Assembly: GCF_040689395.1 (NCBI RefSeq) | Contig: NZ_JBFAZX010000004.1 | Location: 62,001-126,000 of the forward strand | Reading direction: 5' to 3' | DNA length: 64,000 nucleotides | Origin: Dactylosporangium sp040689395 | Lineage (GTDB): Bacteria; Actinomycetota; Actinomycetes; Mycobacteriales; Micromonosporaceae | In this document: positions 35,453-43,767 of the stretch, one piece after another | How the letters are laid out: the number at the start of each line of letters is the position of its first letter | How positions within the stretch are numbered: the stretch's first letter is position 1 | Position numbers and translations under genes: made by a program | Notes under the pieces: model-generated | What the model was told of the DNA's origin: nothing | What the model saw: only the letters and a program-made list of their open reading frames with translations | Databases searched by the model: none

Positions 35453-36472
35453 CTACACGACGTCGGTAAGCCGGACGATCATCTTGCCCAGGTTCGCGCC
35501 GCGCAGCATGCCCAGGAACGCCTCCACCGCGTTGCCGATGCCGTCGGCGAACGTCTCCGTGACCCGCATCCGGCCCTCCCGCAGCCAGCCGGTCATCTCC
35601 TCGGTGAACGCCTCCCGCCGCGCCCCGTGGTCCAGGACCAGGAAGCCCTGCATGGTTAGCCGCTTGCTGATGAGCAGGCTCAGGTTGCGGATACCGGTGG
35701 AGTCCGGGGTGTTGTACTGCGAGATCGCCCCGCACACCGCGATCCGCCCGTGCACGTTCATCCGGAACAGCGCCGCCTCCAGCTGCTCGCCGCCCACGTT
35801 GTCGAAGTAGACGTCGATGCCGTCGGGCGCGAGCCGCGTGAGCTGGCCGCGGATGTCCGCGTCGCGGTAGTTGAAGGCGGCGTCGAAGCCGAGCTCCTCG
35901 GTGAGATACCGCACCTTCTCCGGCGACCCGGCCGACCCGATGACCAGCCGGGCGCCGCGCAGCCGGGCGATCTGCCCCGCCAGGCCGCCCACGGCGCCGG
36001 CCGCACCGGAGACGAACACCGTCTCGTCCGGGCGCATCCGGGCGACGTCGAGCAGCCCGGCATACGCGGTGAGCCCCGGCATGCCGAGCACCCCCAGATA
36101 TGCCGAGGCCGGCGCCGCCGCGGTGTCCACGACCCGCACCCGCTCGGCGTCCAGCAGCGCGTACTCCCGCCACCCGAGGCCATGCAGAACGGTGTCGCCG
36201 GCCTTCACGGCCGGGCTCTGCGAGGCCACGACGGTGCCGACGGCGCCACCGTCCAGCGCCGCGCCGAGCTGGAACGGCGGCACGTAGGAGGGCACGTCGT
36301 TCATCCGGCCGCGCATCGCCGGGTCGACGGACATGACGTCGTTGCGGACCAGCACCTGGCCCGGTCCCGGCTGTGCGGCCGGCTCCTCCCGGAGCTCGAA
36401 GTCGGTCTCCGACGGGAATCCGGTCGGCCGGGCGGCGAGATACCAGACCCGGTTCACCAGGGTCGAGTCCAT
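35453..36472 (-). CDS. NADP-dependent zinc-free MDR oxidoreductase
   Basis: 339 residues from ATG 36472, seven bases from TACGGT (36485-36480), so likely leaderless. It belongs to the leukotriene B4 dehydrogenase/CurA branch of medium-chain dehydrogenases that reduce alkenal or alkenone double bonds. Seen are SVDPAMRGRMND, the nucleotide-binding VFVSGAAGAVGGLAGQIARLRGARLVIGSAGS, GIDVYFDNVGGEQLEAAL, CGAISQYN and the C-terminal MLRGANLGKMIVRL. No catalytic zinc ligands, as expected for this branch. Confidence 0.92.
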   Translation of the reverse strand: MDSTLVNRVWYLAARPTGFPSETDFELREEPAAQPGPGQVLVRNDVMSVDPAMRGRMNDVPSYVPPFQLGAALDGGAVGTVVASQSPAVKAGDTVLHGLGWREYALLDAERVRVVDTAAAPASAYLGVLGMPGLTAYAGLLDVARMRPDETVFVSGAAGAVGGLAGQIARLRGARLVIGSAGSPEKVRYLTEELGFDAAFNYRDADIRGQLTRLAPDGIDVYFDNVGGEQLEAALFRMNVHGRIAVCGAISQYNTPDSTGIRNLSLLISKRLTMQGFLVLDHGARREAFTEEMTGWLREGRMRVTETFADGIGNAVEAFLGMLRGANLGKMIVRLTDVV

Positions 36473-36576
36473 GCCCGTCACCGTAGCGCGCGATTGAGCG
36501 GTGCGCGATCCGAGCCGCGCGCTCGCCAGGCGGCGGGCGGACCCCATGGGGGCATACCGGCGGGCATACTCGTCGG

Positions 36577-37194
36577 ATGCGCCCCGATGTCGTCGCGAGG
36601 TATGCGCTCTGGTCCTCCTCCGCCGCGCCCGTGCTGCTGATCGGGGGCTGGACGCTGGCCGCCGCGCTGCAGCCCGGGCCGTCCGTCCAGCACGAGGGCT
36701 ACGACTCGCTGCGCGACACGATCAGCGCCCTGGCCGGATACGGCGCCGCCCACCGCTGGGTGATGACCCTCGCCCTGCTCGGCGTCGGTGTGTGCCACCT
36801 CGCCACCGCCCGCGGGCTGCGGCCCTTCGCCACGCCCGCCCGGGTCATGCTCGGCGCCGGCGGCGCCGCCACCATCCTCGCCGCCGCGTTCCCGCTTCCG
36901 GCCTCCGGCGCCTCCGGCGCGCACCAGAGCGCGGCCACGGTCGCGTTCGTCTGCCTGGCGCTGTGGCCGGCCCTGTGGCGCCACGCCGGCGGCAGAACCG
37001 CCCGGCCCCCGGTCTCCGTCATGGTGCCCGCCACGCTCGTCCTGGCGGCGCTCCTGCTCGGCTTCGCCGCCGCAGTCGGCACCGGCGTCCTGGTCGGCCT
37101 GGCCGAGCGGCTCGCGGCCGGCGCCCAAGCGGTCTGGCCTCTCGTCACGGTCCTGCTGCTGCGCCGCTCCCGCGCCACCGTCATCAGGGTGTGA
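36577..37194 (+). CDS. DUF998 family membrane protein
   Basis: 205 residues, six predicted membrane helices. The segment YDSLRDTISALAGYGAAHRWVMTLALL matches DUF998 (conserved D.IS.L...G). The family has no proven function. ATG 36577 follows CATACT (36565-36570) by six bases. It is divergent from the oxidoreductase gene. Confidence 0.8.
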   Translation: MRPDVVARYALWSSSAAPVLLIGGWTLAAALQPGPSVQHEGYDSLRDTISALAGYGAAHRWVMTLALLGVGVCHLATARGLRPFATPARVMLGAGGAATILAAAFPLPASGASGAHQSAATVAFVCLALWPALWRHAGGRTARPPVSVMVPATLVLAALLLGFAAAVGTGVLVGLAERLAAGAQAVWPLVTVLLLRRSRATVIRV

Positions 37195-37218
37195 CCCGCC
37201 CACCCGATGATGCCCCGG

Positions 37219-38082
37219 TCACCGTCCGTCGAGGGTCGCCAGCTTGTCCGGGTTGGCCACCAGGAAGATCCCCGCGATGCGACCGCCGGCCGCCGAGACC
37301 GCCAGGGTGTACCGGTTGCGGCCCTCCACCAGCAGCGCCGGGGCGCCGTTGAGGTGCACGGGCGCGGCGGTGAACGGCCGGCCCAGGATCGCGGTGAAGA
37401 ACCGGACCACCTTCGCCCGGCCCCGGACCGGGTTGCGGGCCGCCCGCGCCCGGCCGCCGCCGTCGCTCCACGCCACCACGTCGTGGTGCAACAGCCGCTC
37501 CAGCCGCTCCACGTCGCCGAGCCGGGCCGCCGCCACGAAGCCGTCGATCAGCCGGGCCAGCTCCGCCGGGTCGGTGCTGAAGCGGGCCCGCCCGGCCAGG
37601 GCCTCGCTCGCCCGGTGGTGCAGCTGCCGGCAGTCGCCGGGGGAGCGCTCCAGCGTGCCGGCGATCTCGGCGTAGGGCAGGCCGAACGCCGTGTGCAGCA
37701 CGTACACGGCCCGCTGGGGCGGGGTGAGCCGCTCCATCAGGTGCAGTACGGCGATCGACAGGTCGGAGGTGTCCACCGCGCCGAACGGCGACGGCTCCGT
37801 CGACACCGGCTCGGGCAGCCAGGTGCCGACGTACTCCTCGCGCCGCGCCTGCCGGTCCCGCAGCGCGTCCACGGCGAGCCGCGCCACCACCCGCGTGAGG
37901 TAGCGGCGCGGCTCGGCCACGCCGGAGCGGTCCGCCGCCGTCCACCGCAGGTACGCCTCCTGCAGCACGTCGTCGGCGTCGTGGACGCTGCCCAGCATCC
38001 GGTACGCCAGCCCGTACAGCATCGCCCGGTGCGCCTGAAAATCCTGGTGCGCCTGAGTGCTGCGGGCGGAGGTGACGGTCAT
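37219..38082 (-). CDS. sigJ: ECF41-type RNA polymerase sigma factor with SnoaL-like tail
   Basis: 287 residues. Region 2 (LYGLAYRMLGSVHDADDVLQEAYLRW) and region 4 (LTPPQRAVYVLHTAFGLPYAEIA) are followed by an NTF2/SnoaL-like domain. All three ECF41 hallmarks are present: WLPEP in the linker, DGGGR, and NPDKL close to the C-terminus. In this group the tail controls sigma activity in place of an anti-sigma factor. It starts inside the stop of the upstream AhpD-like gene (ATGA), the classic ECF41 partner. Confidence 0.93.
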   Translation of the reverse strand: MTVTSARSTQAHQDFQAHRAMLYGLAYRMLGSVHDADDVLQEAYLRWTAADRSGVAEPRRYLTRVVARLAVDALRDRQARREEYVGTWLPEPVSTEPSPFGAVDTSDLSIAVLHLMERLTPPQRAVYVLHTAFGLPYAEIAGTLERSPGDCRQLHHRASEALAGRARFSTDPAELARLIDGFVAAARLGDVERLERLLHHDVVAWSDGGGRARAARNPVRGRAKVVRFFTAILGRPFTAAPVHLNGAPALLVEGRNRYTLAVSAAGGRIAGIFLVANPDKLATLDGR

Positions 38083-38528
38083 GCCGACGGCGGCTGCGTC
38101 CGCGTCGAGACGGCGATCCGGTTCCACACGTTGATGGTCGCAATCGCCATGAGCAGGTTCACGACCCCTTCCTCGCCGTAGTGCTCGACCGCCGCGTCCC
38201 AGACCTCGTCCGGCACCCCTCGCTCGCCCAGCCGGGTGACCACGTCGGTCAGCTCGAGCGCCGCCCGCTCCCGCTCGTCGAAGAACGGCGCCTCCCGCCA
38301 CGCCGACACCGCGAACAGCTTGCGGCCGTCCATCCCGTCGGCGAGGCTCTCGGTGCTGTGCATGTCGACGCAGAACGCGCACCCGTTGAGCATCGACGCG
38401 CGCAGCTTGATCAGGTGCAGCAGGTGCCCGTCGACGTTCGCGCGGACGTACTTCTCCATCCCCGACACGGCCTGGTAGGCGGCCGGGCTGATCTGACTGA
38501 TGCTGGTGCGCTGTGCGGTGTGAGTCAT
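38079..38528 (-). CDS. Carboxymuconolactone decarboxylase/AhpD-like protein
   Basis: 149 residues. The core KLRASMLNGCAFCVDMHSTE carries the redox-active CxxC followed by His, as in AhpD-type peroxidase partners. The LGERGVPDEVWDAAVEHYGEEGVVNLLMAIATINVWNRI tail is family-typical. It is the target gene of the adjacent ECF41 sigma factor in known systems. The promoter just upstream fits that idea, and the genes overlap by four bases. Confidence 0.92.
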   Translation of the reverse strand: MTHTAQRTSISQISPAAYQAVSGMEKYVRANVDGHLLHLIKLRASMLNGCAFCVDMHSTESLADGMDGRKLFAVSAWREAPFFDERERAALELTDVVTRLGERGVPDEVWDAAVEHYGEEGVVNLLMAIATINVWNRIAVSTRTQPPSA

Positions 38529-38536
38529 ACGGTCAC

Positions 38537-38564
38537 GACGGGCAGCCGCGGCCGCGATGTGACA
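38537..38564 (-). promoter_or_regulatory. ECF41-type promoter
   Basis: Reading the minus strand, TGTCACA (38564-38558) is followed after 17 bases by CGTC (38540-38537), nine bases before the ATG at 38528. The published ECF41 consensus is TGTCACA-n16-CGTC, so only the spacer differs by one base. It indicates that the sigma factor transcribes its own operon. Confidence 0.75.
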
Positions 38565-38635
38565 GCCGCCGGTGTGGGCTGCGCCACCATCGGCCGAAAC
38601 ACGCTGGTCGAAGCGGCCGGCCGTAGGGTGCATGG

Positions 38636-39109
38636 GTGACCTCCACCACCTGGCGCCACCTGCCGCCCGCCGCCCGCGCGATCGCCGTCGCCTCGGCCGA
38701 GGCCGTCGAGGCCGCCCGCGCCCGCGACGCGGAGGCCTACCCGGACGCCGTCGAGCGCCTCGCCGCCCTCGACCCGGAGCGGACCGGCCGCGTCCTCGGC
38801 GCCGTCGTGCGGGCCCTGCTGGAGGAGCTCCACCCGGACGGCCTGGACGGCGACGACGTCCGGGCCGCGCTCGAGCACGCGGTGCGCGCCGCCGGTGCCT
38901 GGCAGGACGTCGACCCGCAAGTCATGGTGCTGCTGCTGGTGGGCGCGCTCGGCATCCACGAGGAGGACGAGGAGGCGCCCGTCACGCCGCGCGCGCTGGC
39001 GGCCCACGCCCCGCTGCTCATCGCGGACCTGCTGCAGACCCGGAGCCTTTCGGTGTACCTGGAGAGCGCCTTCGCCGAGATTCAGCGCGGCGAGGTCCAC
39101 GACGGCTGA
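38636..39109 (+). CDS. Hypothetical helical protein
   Basis: 157 residues from GTG 38636, six bases behind TAGGGT (38624-38629). All-alpha, acidic, with an EEDEEAPVTPRALAAHAPLLIADLL segment and no membrane helix. I do not recognise the family. It is divergent from the ECF41 operon and may be unrelated to it. Confidence 0.65.
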   Translation: MTSTTWRHLPPAARAIAVASAEAVEAARARDAEAYPDAVERLAALDPERTGRVLGAVVRALLEELHPDGLDGDDVRAALEHAVRAAGAWQDVDPQVMVLLLVGALGIHEEDEEAPVTPRALAAHAPLLIADLLQTRSLSVYLESAFAEIQRGEVHDG

Positions 39110-39147
39110 TCCGCGACGCCGGCCCCGTCATGTGCCGGGTGGCGCCG

Positions 39148-39534
39148 TCAGCGGTAGCCGCCGCGGAAGCCATCCCGGAAGCGGCGGAAGAAGCCGCCCT
39201 CCTGCGGCAGCGCCGGTGCGGCCGGGGGCGCCGTGGCCCGCTGCCGGGCGATCGGCCGGTCGTAGTCCGTCCGCGCGATCGCGTCCACGACCTGCGCCTC
39301 GGTGAACTGCTCCGACCCCTCGATCATCGGCACGAACCCGACGAGGATCCCGTCCCGCATCACCTGCGCTTCGAGCCCCGCGGTGCCGTCGGTGTCCCAG
39401 ACGGCGACCCGCCCGTCGAACAGTGCCACCCGCACGCCGAACTCCGACAGCCCGGCCTTCGCCATCTCCAGGTGCGCCGGCACGCCGCGCTCACGGAGTG
39501 CGTCGACGACCCTGCGCGCCTCGAACTCGTCCAT
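39148..39534 (-). CDS. Hypothetical protein with Phe/Arg/Gly tail
   Basis: 128 residues. The first 90 form an alpha/beta unit (FEARRVVDALRERGVPAHLEMAKAGLSEFGVRVALFDGRVAVWDTDG). A proline linker leads to the tail GGFFRRFRDGFRGGYR, which could bind membrane or nucleic acid. ATG 39534 is six bases from TAACGT (39546-39541). Function unknown. Confidence 0.65.
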   Translation of the reverse strand: MDEFEARRVVDALRERGVPAHLEMAKAGLSEFGVRVALFDGRVAVWDTDGTAGLEAQVMRDGILVGFVPMIEGSEQFTEAQVVDAIARTDYDRPIARQRATAPPAAPALPQEGGFFRRFRDGFRGGYR

Positions 39535-39802
39535 CCCGGAACGTTAGCGCCAAACCCTGTGAGCTGCCTGAACGTCGCACGGGAGCAGCATGGGGCGCTC
39601 CTTCGAGAGCTCCGGCGGCCCGCGACCGCCACCCCGCCCGCGCCGCGAACGCGGGCCCGTGACGCGCGTCGCTTTCGCAGTCGGCTTGGCAGCAATGGGG
39701 GAGTGAACGCGGCTGGCGGCCCAATACCGTCATTTCCGGGCCGCGAACCACCGCGGGCGGCCGACAGCGACGACCCGACAGCGATTTGGAGCACAGCCCG
39801 AT

Positions 39803-40195
39803 ATGAGCGACGACTACACGCCCTTCAGCACCGACCTCGACGGCGACGGGGTGCAGGACCAGGCGGCGATCTACACCCTCGACGACGGCAGCAACGTGCT
39901 CGTCGGCGACATCGACCACGACGGCCACGCCGACATCGTCGCCCTCGACAGCAACGGCGACGGCGTCTACGAGCAGATGTACGACATCAACACCGGCGTC
40001 ACCACCGACCTCACGGACCCTGACTACGGCTCCGACGACTACGGCACCGCCGACTACGACGGCTCCGGCGGCAACCTCGACGGCGACATCTCCTCCGCAG
40101 GGGCCGGTGGCGGCGGCTACACGGACGCCGGCGCCATCTCCGACATGCTGGCGATGCAGCACGAGACCTCAATGTCGATCATCAACAACATTTAG
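39803..40195 (+). CDS. Small acidic protein with calcium-binding DxDxDG repeats
   Basis: 130 residues, with no signal peptide. Three or four loops of the dockerin/FG-GAP type: TDLDGDGVQDQAA, GDIDHDGHADIVAL and DSNGDGVYEQMYDI, spaced about 25 residues apart, each with Asp at the calcium-ligand positions. The C-terminal half is Gly/Asp/Tyr-rich. The 268-bp gap upstream is non-coding and probably holds its promoter. It is likely a calcium-binding protein; partner and place unknown. Confidence 0.7.
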   Translation: MSDDYTPFSTDLDGDGVQDQAAIYTLDDGSNVLVGDIDHDGHADIVALDSNGDGVYEQMYDINTGVTTDLTDPDYGSDDYGTADYDGSGGNLDGDISSAGAGGGGYTDAGAISDMLAMQHETSMSIINNI

Positions 40196-40201
40196 TTCAG
40201 C

Positions 40202-40247
40202 CCACGCTGACCCCCGGCCACGCTGACCCCGGCCACTCTGAACCCGG
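40202..40247. repeat. 15-bp tandem repeat, three units
   Basis: CCACGCTGACCCC(C)GG twice, then CCACTCTGAACCCGG and a partial fourth unit, directly after the stop of the calcium-binding protein gene. Confidence 0.7.
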
Positions 40248-40258
40248 CCATGACGAGA

Positions 40259-40294
40259 CGGGCGGGCGCCACCGCGACCGGCGGCGCCCGCCCG
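40259..40294. terminator. Terminator hairpin
   Basis: CGGGCGGGCGCC (40259-40270) pairs perfectly with GGCGCCCGCCCG (40283-40294) around a 12-base loop. It lies between the calcium-binding protein gene and the TRIC gene. Confidence 0.7.
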
Positions 40295-40330
40295 GCAAGC
40301 CGTCCCGGGCAGCCGGTATACATGATCCCG

Positions 40331-40939
40331 ATGGCACCGTTCGGCCCGCTGCTCGTCGCCGACCTCGTCGGCATCACCGTCTTCGCCGCCTCGGGCGCGA
40401 CCGCCGCGGTGGCCAAGCGCCTCGACCTCTTCGGCGTGATCTTCGTCGGCTTCATCGCCGCGCTCGGCGGCGGGATCATGCGTGACCTCTTCGTCAACGT
40501 CCAGCCGTTCGCGTTCGTCGACTGGCGGTACTCCGTCGTGGCCGTCCTCACCGCGGCCGCGACGTTCTGGCTGCACCCCGCCGTCAACCGGTTGCGCTGG
40601 ACGGTGCTCGTCCTGGACGCCGCAGGCCTCGGCCTGTTCGTGGTCACCGGCACGCTGAAGGCGCTCGACGCCGGTGTGCCCCCGATCGGCGCCTGCATCA
40701 TCGGCATGATCACCGGGATCGGCGGCGGCCTGGTCCGCGACCTGCTCACCGGCGAGATCCCGACCGTGCTGCGCCGCGAGATCTACGCCGTGGCGGGCCT
40801 GGTGGGCTGCGCCTTGGTCGCCACCCTGGACGCGATCCACCTGCAGCGCCCGCTGGGCATCGCGCTGGCCGCCACCCTCACGTTCGCACTGCGTATGGTC
40901 GCCATTCGCCGCAACTGGTCCGCGCCGACGGCCTCCTGA
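40331..40939 (+). CDS. TRIC-type cation channel (UPF0126)
   Basis: 202 residues from ATG 40331. I chose it because TATACA (40317-40322) lies eight bases upstream, a leaderless setting; ATG 40322 is inside that box. Two internally homologous halves of three helices each, with the glycine motifs GFIAALGGGIMRDLF and GMITGIGGGLVRDLLTGEIP and a seventh helix, match prokaryotic trimeric intracellular cation channels, which pass K+ and Na+. Confidence 0.88.
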   Translation: MAPFGPLLVADLVGITVFAASGATAAVAKRLDLFGVIFVGFIAALGGGIMRDLFVNVQPFAFVDWRYSVVAVLTAAATFWLHPAVNRLRWTVLVLDAAGLGLFVVTGTLKALDAGVPPIGACIIGMITGIGGGLVRDLLTGEIPTVLRREIYAVAGLVGCALVATLDAIHLQRPLGIALAATLTFALRMVAIRRNWSAPTAS

Positions 40940-41028
40940 CCGCCGGGCTCGAACGCGGCGGTCCGGGCGGGACGATTCGGCCGGCATTCCTGACATGAGG
41001 TGGCAGGAATGCGCGCGAAGATGGCGCC

Positions 41029-41394
41029 ATGACCGGATTCGCGAGCCTCATCATGGTGAACATCGACTGCGCCGAGCCGCCCGTGCTCGCCGGCTTCTAC
41101 AGCGAGGTCCTTGGCTGGGAGGTCACCCACAGCCAGGACGAATACGCGATGATCAGCGACGGCAGCACGTCCATCGGCTTCGGGCAGGTGCCCGCGTACG
41201 AGGCGCCGACCTGGCCCGAGGGCCCCACACCGAAGCAGTTCCACCTCGACTTCTACGTCGACGACCTGGCCGACGCCGAGGCCCGCGCGCTCAAGCTCGG
41301 CGCCACGAAGCCGGAGTTCCAGCCGGGCGGGGACCGGTACACGGTCCTGCTCGACCCGGCCGGCCACCCGTTCTGCGCCTGCCTGAGGAGCTGA
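41029..41394 (+). CDS. VOC (glyoxalase/bleomycin-resistance) family protein
   Basis: 121 residues with the paired beta-alpha-beta-beta-beta fold: LIMVNIDCAEPPVLAGFYSEVLGWEV, then QFHLDFYVDDLADAEARALKLGATKPEF and the end VLLDPAGHPFCAC. This is the subtype common in Actinobacteria, with unknown substrate. Metal ligands typical of glyoxalase I are not all present (H in FHLDF; E in the first half unclear). Confidence 0.85.
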   Translation: MTGFASLIMVNIDCAEPPVLAGFYSEVLGWEVTHSQDEYAMISDGSTSIGFGQVPAYEAPTWPEGPTPKQFHLDFYVDDLADAEARALKLGATKPEFQPGGDRYTVLLDPAGHPFCACLRS

Positions 41395-41427
41395 AAGCTA
41401 AGCAGAAAGCTAGCCTGGCTCTCGCTT

Positions 41428-41483
41428 CGCTCGAGCATCGGTGGGGGTTCCCACCCCACACCCCCCATGCTCGCTTCGCTCGC
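41428..41483 (+). repeat. Dispersed palindromic repeat, copy A
   Basis: Starts CGCTCGAGCATCGGTGGGGG, then TTCCCACCCCACACCCC, and ends CCATGCTCGCTTCGCTCGC. The TCGCTTCGCTCGA and GCTCGCTTCGCTCGC blocks and the GTGGGGG/CCCCAC arms let it fold into a hairpin. It matches copy B (33855-33920, opposite strand) in all conserved blocks. It lies between the VOC gene and the convergent lipoprotein gene, where it may also end transcription. Confidence 0.75.
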
Positions 41484-41526
41484 ACTATTGCGGGCGCTTC
41501 GCGCAGTGGTTGCGGTTCGGGGCGTC

Positions 41527-42735
41527 TTATTTCGTCAGGGTTGAGGAGGAGACGGACGGCGGCTTCGCGCCCAGGAAGAAGATGCCGGGGAAGCCGTCCG
41601 TCTCGAAGCCGGCGCTCGGGTTCTTGCGCAGCGTCGAGCCCTCGATCGACATGGTGCCGGTGCGGTTGTTGCTCACGAAGAACACCGCGCCGCCGCCCTC
41701 GTTCGCCTTGTTCTGCTCGATCAGCGTGCCCGCGAGGCGGACGGTGAAGTCGTCGCCGTCGCAGTAGATCGCGCCGCCGCTGCCGCCGCCCGCAGTGCCC
41801 GACCGCGCCGGGTTGGCGCCTTTGCCGATCGCTGAGTTGTACGAGAACACGCTGTTGAGCACCACCCACGACACCTGGATGCTGCTCAGCGCGCCGCCGT
41901 TGGAGCACACGCCGCCCTGGCCGGAGGCGCCGCCGAAGGTGCTGCCGACGATGTAGACGGGCTGGTTGTGGTACTGGCTGAGCACCCGGATCGCGGCGCC
42001 GCCCACGTCCGGGCCCGTGTCGTCGCAGCGGTTGCGCACGAACCGCGCGTTGACCGCCTTGAACCGGCCGCCCCGCACGAAGATCGCGCCACCGCCACCG
42101 CCCTCGGTCTTGTCGCCGGTCGCGTTGCCGTCGGTGAACGCGATGTTCTGCACCGTCAGCGCGGGGGTCTCCTGGTCCTGGCAGTGGCTGGTCGACCACT
42201 CCTGTGCCTTGTCGCAGGTGTTCTGGTACAGAATCCGGCGCTTCCCCTCGCCGCTGAGCGTGACCTTTCCGCCACCGTCGATGACCACTCTGGGTGACCG
42301 GTTGCGTACCTTCGCGGTCTCCTTCACCACGATCGTCACCGGGTCCGGCCCGCAGTCGAACGTGATGATCCCGCCCGCGGCGACGGCCGCGACGAACTTC
42401 TCCGAGGTGCACCCGGCCGGGCTGCCGTCGCCGACGATCCAGGTCGGATTCGAGGTGTCCACCGCCTGCGCCTCCTGCGGCACGGCGGCGTGCCCGTTGG
42501 GGTTGCCGTTCGTGTACGACTGGCCCTTGGTCGTGCCGCCCGAGGACGAGGACGACGGCGCCGAGCCGATGCCGCCCTCTCCGCCCGGTTCGCCCGAGGC
42601 GTCCGCCGCCCCCGAGGTCGCGGAGTCGACCGGGCTCGGCAGGTGATCGCCGGGATCGGCCGGCAGGCGCTCCTCGCCGCAGGCCGCCAGCGCGAGCGCG
42701 GCCACCACCAGCATGACCCCGAACCGTCGTCGCAT
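41527..42735 (-). CDS. Lipoprotein with right-handed beta-helix
   Basis: 402 residues. Signal peptide with lipobox LALAACG (Cys about 19), then a Ser/Gly linker to residue about 70. The rest has repeated strand-turn units of the parallel beta-helix type (VVIDGGGKVTLSG, LTVQNIAFTDGNATG, GGGGAIFVRGGRFKAVNARFVRNRC, GGAVFFVSNNR), as in polysaccharide lyases and Pmp-like surface proteins. No catalytic motif of a lyase is evident. ATG 42735 is six bases from TACCAT (42747-42742). Probably exposed outside the membrane. Confidence 0.8.
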   Translation of the reverse strand: MRRRFGVMLVVAALALAACGEERLPADPGDHLPSPVDSATSGAADASGEPGGEGGIGSAPSSSSSGGTTKGQSYTNGNPNGHAAVPQEAQAVDTSNPTWIVGDGSPAGCTSEKFVAAVAAGGIITFDCGPDPVTIVVKETAKVRNRSPRVVIDGGGKVTLSGEGKRRILYQNTCDKAQEWSTSHCQDQETPALTVQNIAFTDGNATGDKTEGGGGGAIFVRGGRFKAVNARFVRNRCDDTGPDVGGAAIRVLSQYHNQPVYIVGSTFGGASGQGGVCSNGGALSSIQVSWVVLNSVFSYNSAIGKGANPARSGTAGGGSGGAIYCDGDDFTVRLAGTLIEQNKANEGGGAVFFVSNNRTGTMSIEGSTLRKNPSAGFETDGFPGIFFLGAKPPSVSSSTLTK

Positions 42736-42805
42736 TGAGGGATGGTAGCCCGCACGGCCATGTGACAGGAGCGGGACGGCGCGTTGGGCCGGTTACGGTA
42801 CCCCC

Positions 42806-43252
42806 ATGAGACCGCACCTTGCCGAGCAGCTCGACATGCAGCCGCACCCCGAGGGCGGCTGGTACCGCGAGACCTGGCGTTCCCCTGTGACGTTCGCCCC
42901 CGACGGCTACGCGGGCCCGCGCAGCGCCGCCACCGCGATCTACTTCCTGCTGCACCCCGGCGAGGAGTCCGCGTGGCACGTGGTGCGCTCCGACGAGCTG
43001 TGGTTCTGGCACTCCGGCGGCCCGCTCGCGCTGCGCCTCGGCGGCTCCGGCGACCGTCCCGGCCCGGGTCCGCAGTTCCTGCTGGGCGCCGATGTGACCG
43101 CCGGCCAGCGCCCGCAGGGACTCGTCCCCGGCGGCGTATGGCAGGCCGCCGCCCCGGCCGGCGACGAACCGGTCCTCGTCAGCTGCGTGGTGGCGCCGGG
43201 CTTCGACTTCGCCGACTTCCGCCTGGCGAGCGACCCGGCAGATATCGGATAA
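42806..43252 (+). CDS. Cupin-fold DUF985 protein
   Basis: 148 residues. HPEGGWYRETWRS near the N-terminus, ATAIYFLLHPGEESAWHVVRSDELWFWHSGGPL in the middle and VSCVVAPGFDFADF at the end are DUF985 signatures; fold relatives include sugar epimerase-like cupins. ATG 42806 follows TACGGT (42794-42799) by six bases. Confidence 0.9.
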   Translation: MRPHLAEQLDMQPHPEGGWYRETWRSPVTFAPDGYAGPRSAATAIYFLLHPGEESAWHVVRSDELWFWHSGGPLALRLGGSGDRPGPGPQFLLGADVTAGQRPQGLVPGGVWQAAAPAGDEPVLVSCVVAPGFDFADFRLASDPADIG

Positions 43253-43257
43253 ATCGA

Positions 43258-43767
43258 TCAGCCCTTCGACGACGGTGGCTCGGGCTCGGAAACGTCGGCG
43301 ACCGTCGCGTCCAGCGCCGTGATGGCGGCGTCCGCCGGCACGGCCAGGGCGACGCCGTGCCGGCCGCCGCCGAGCGAGATCTCGCGGCCCAGGATCCGCT
43401 CGTCGGCGATCACCGGCCACGCCGTCGACGACCCGAACGGAGTGATCGTGCCGCGCTCGAAGCCGGTCGCCTCCTTCGCGGTGGCCGCGTCCGGCATCGA
43501 CATGCGTGTGACGCCGAGCAGGGCTCGCAGCTTCGGCCAGGAGATCACCCGGTCGCCGGGCACGAGCACGAAACGGTAGTCGCCCTCGCTCAGCCGGACC
43601 ACGATGGTCTTGACCACGTCGGGCACCGCCACGCCGCGCGCCGCGGCCGCCTCGGCCAGGCTGCGCACCGGGCCGTGCTCGACCACCCGGAAGGCAATGC
43701 CGCTCGCCGCCACCCCGGCGACGGCCGGATTATCGGAGAAGTCCGAGGGATCGGGCATGCCGGTCAC
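43258..43767 (-). CDS. YbaK/EbsC-family aminoacyl-tRNA deacylase-like protein
   Basis: 169 residues; GTG 43767 overlaps the upstream LLM stop (GTGA), and ATG 43758 is an alternative. The domain has VPDVVKTIVVRLSEGDYRFVLVPGDRVISW, with the key Lys in VVKTIVV, then ATGFERGTITPFG with the GxxxGxxxPxG loop. Such proteins hydrolyse mischarged tRNA (Cys-tRNA-Pro in YbaK). Specificity cannot be read here. Confidence 0.88.
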   Translation of the reverse strand: MTGMPDPSDFSDNPAVAGVAASGIAFRVVEHGPVRSLAEAAAARGVAVPDVVKTIVVRLSEGDYRFVLVPGDRVISWPKLRALLGVTRMSMPDAATAKEATGFERGTITPFGSSTAWPVIADERILGREISLGGGRHGVALAVPADAAITALDATVADVSEPEPPSSKG

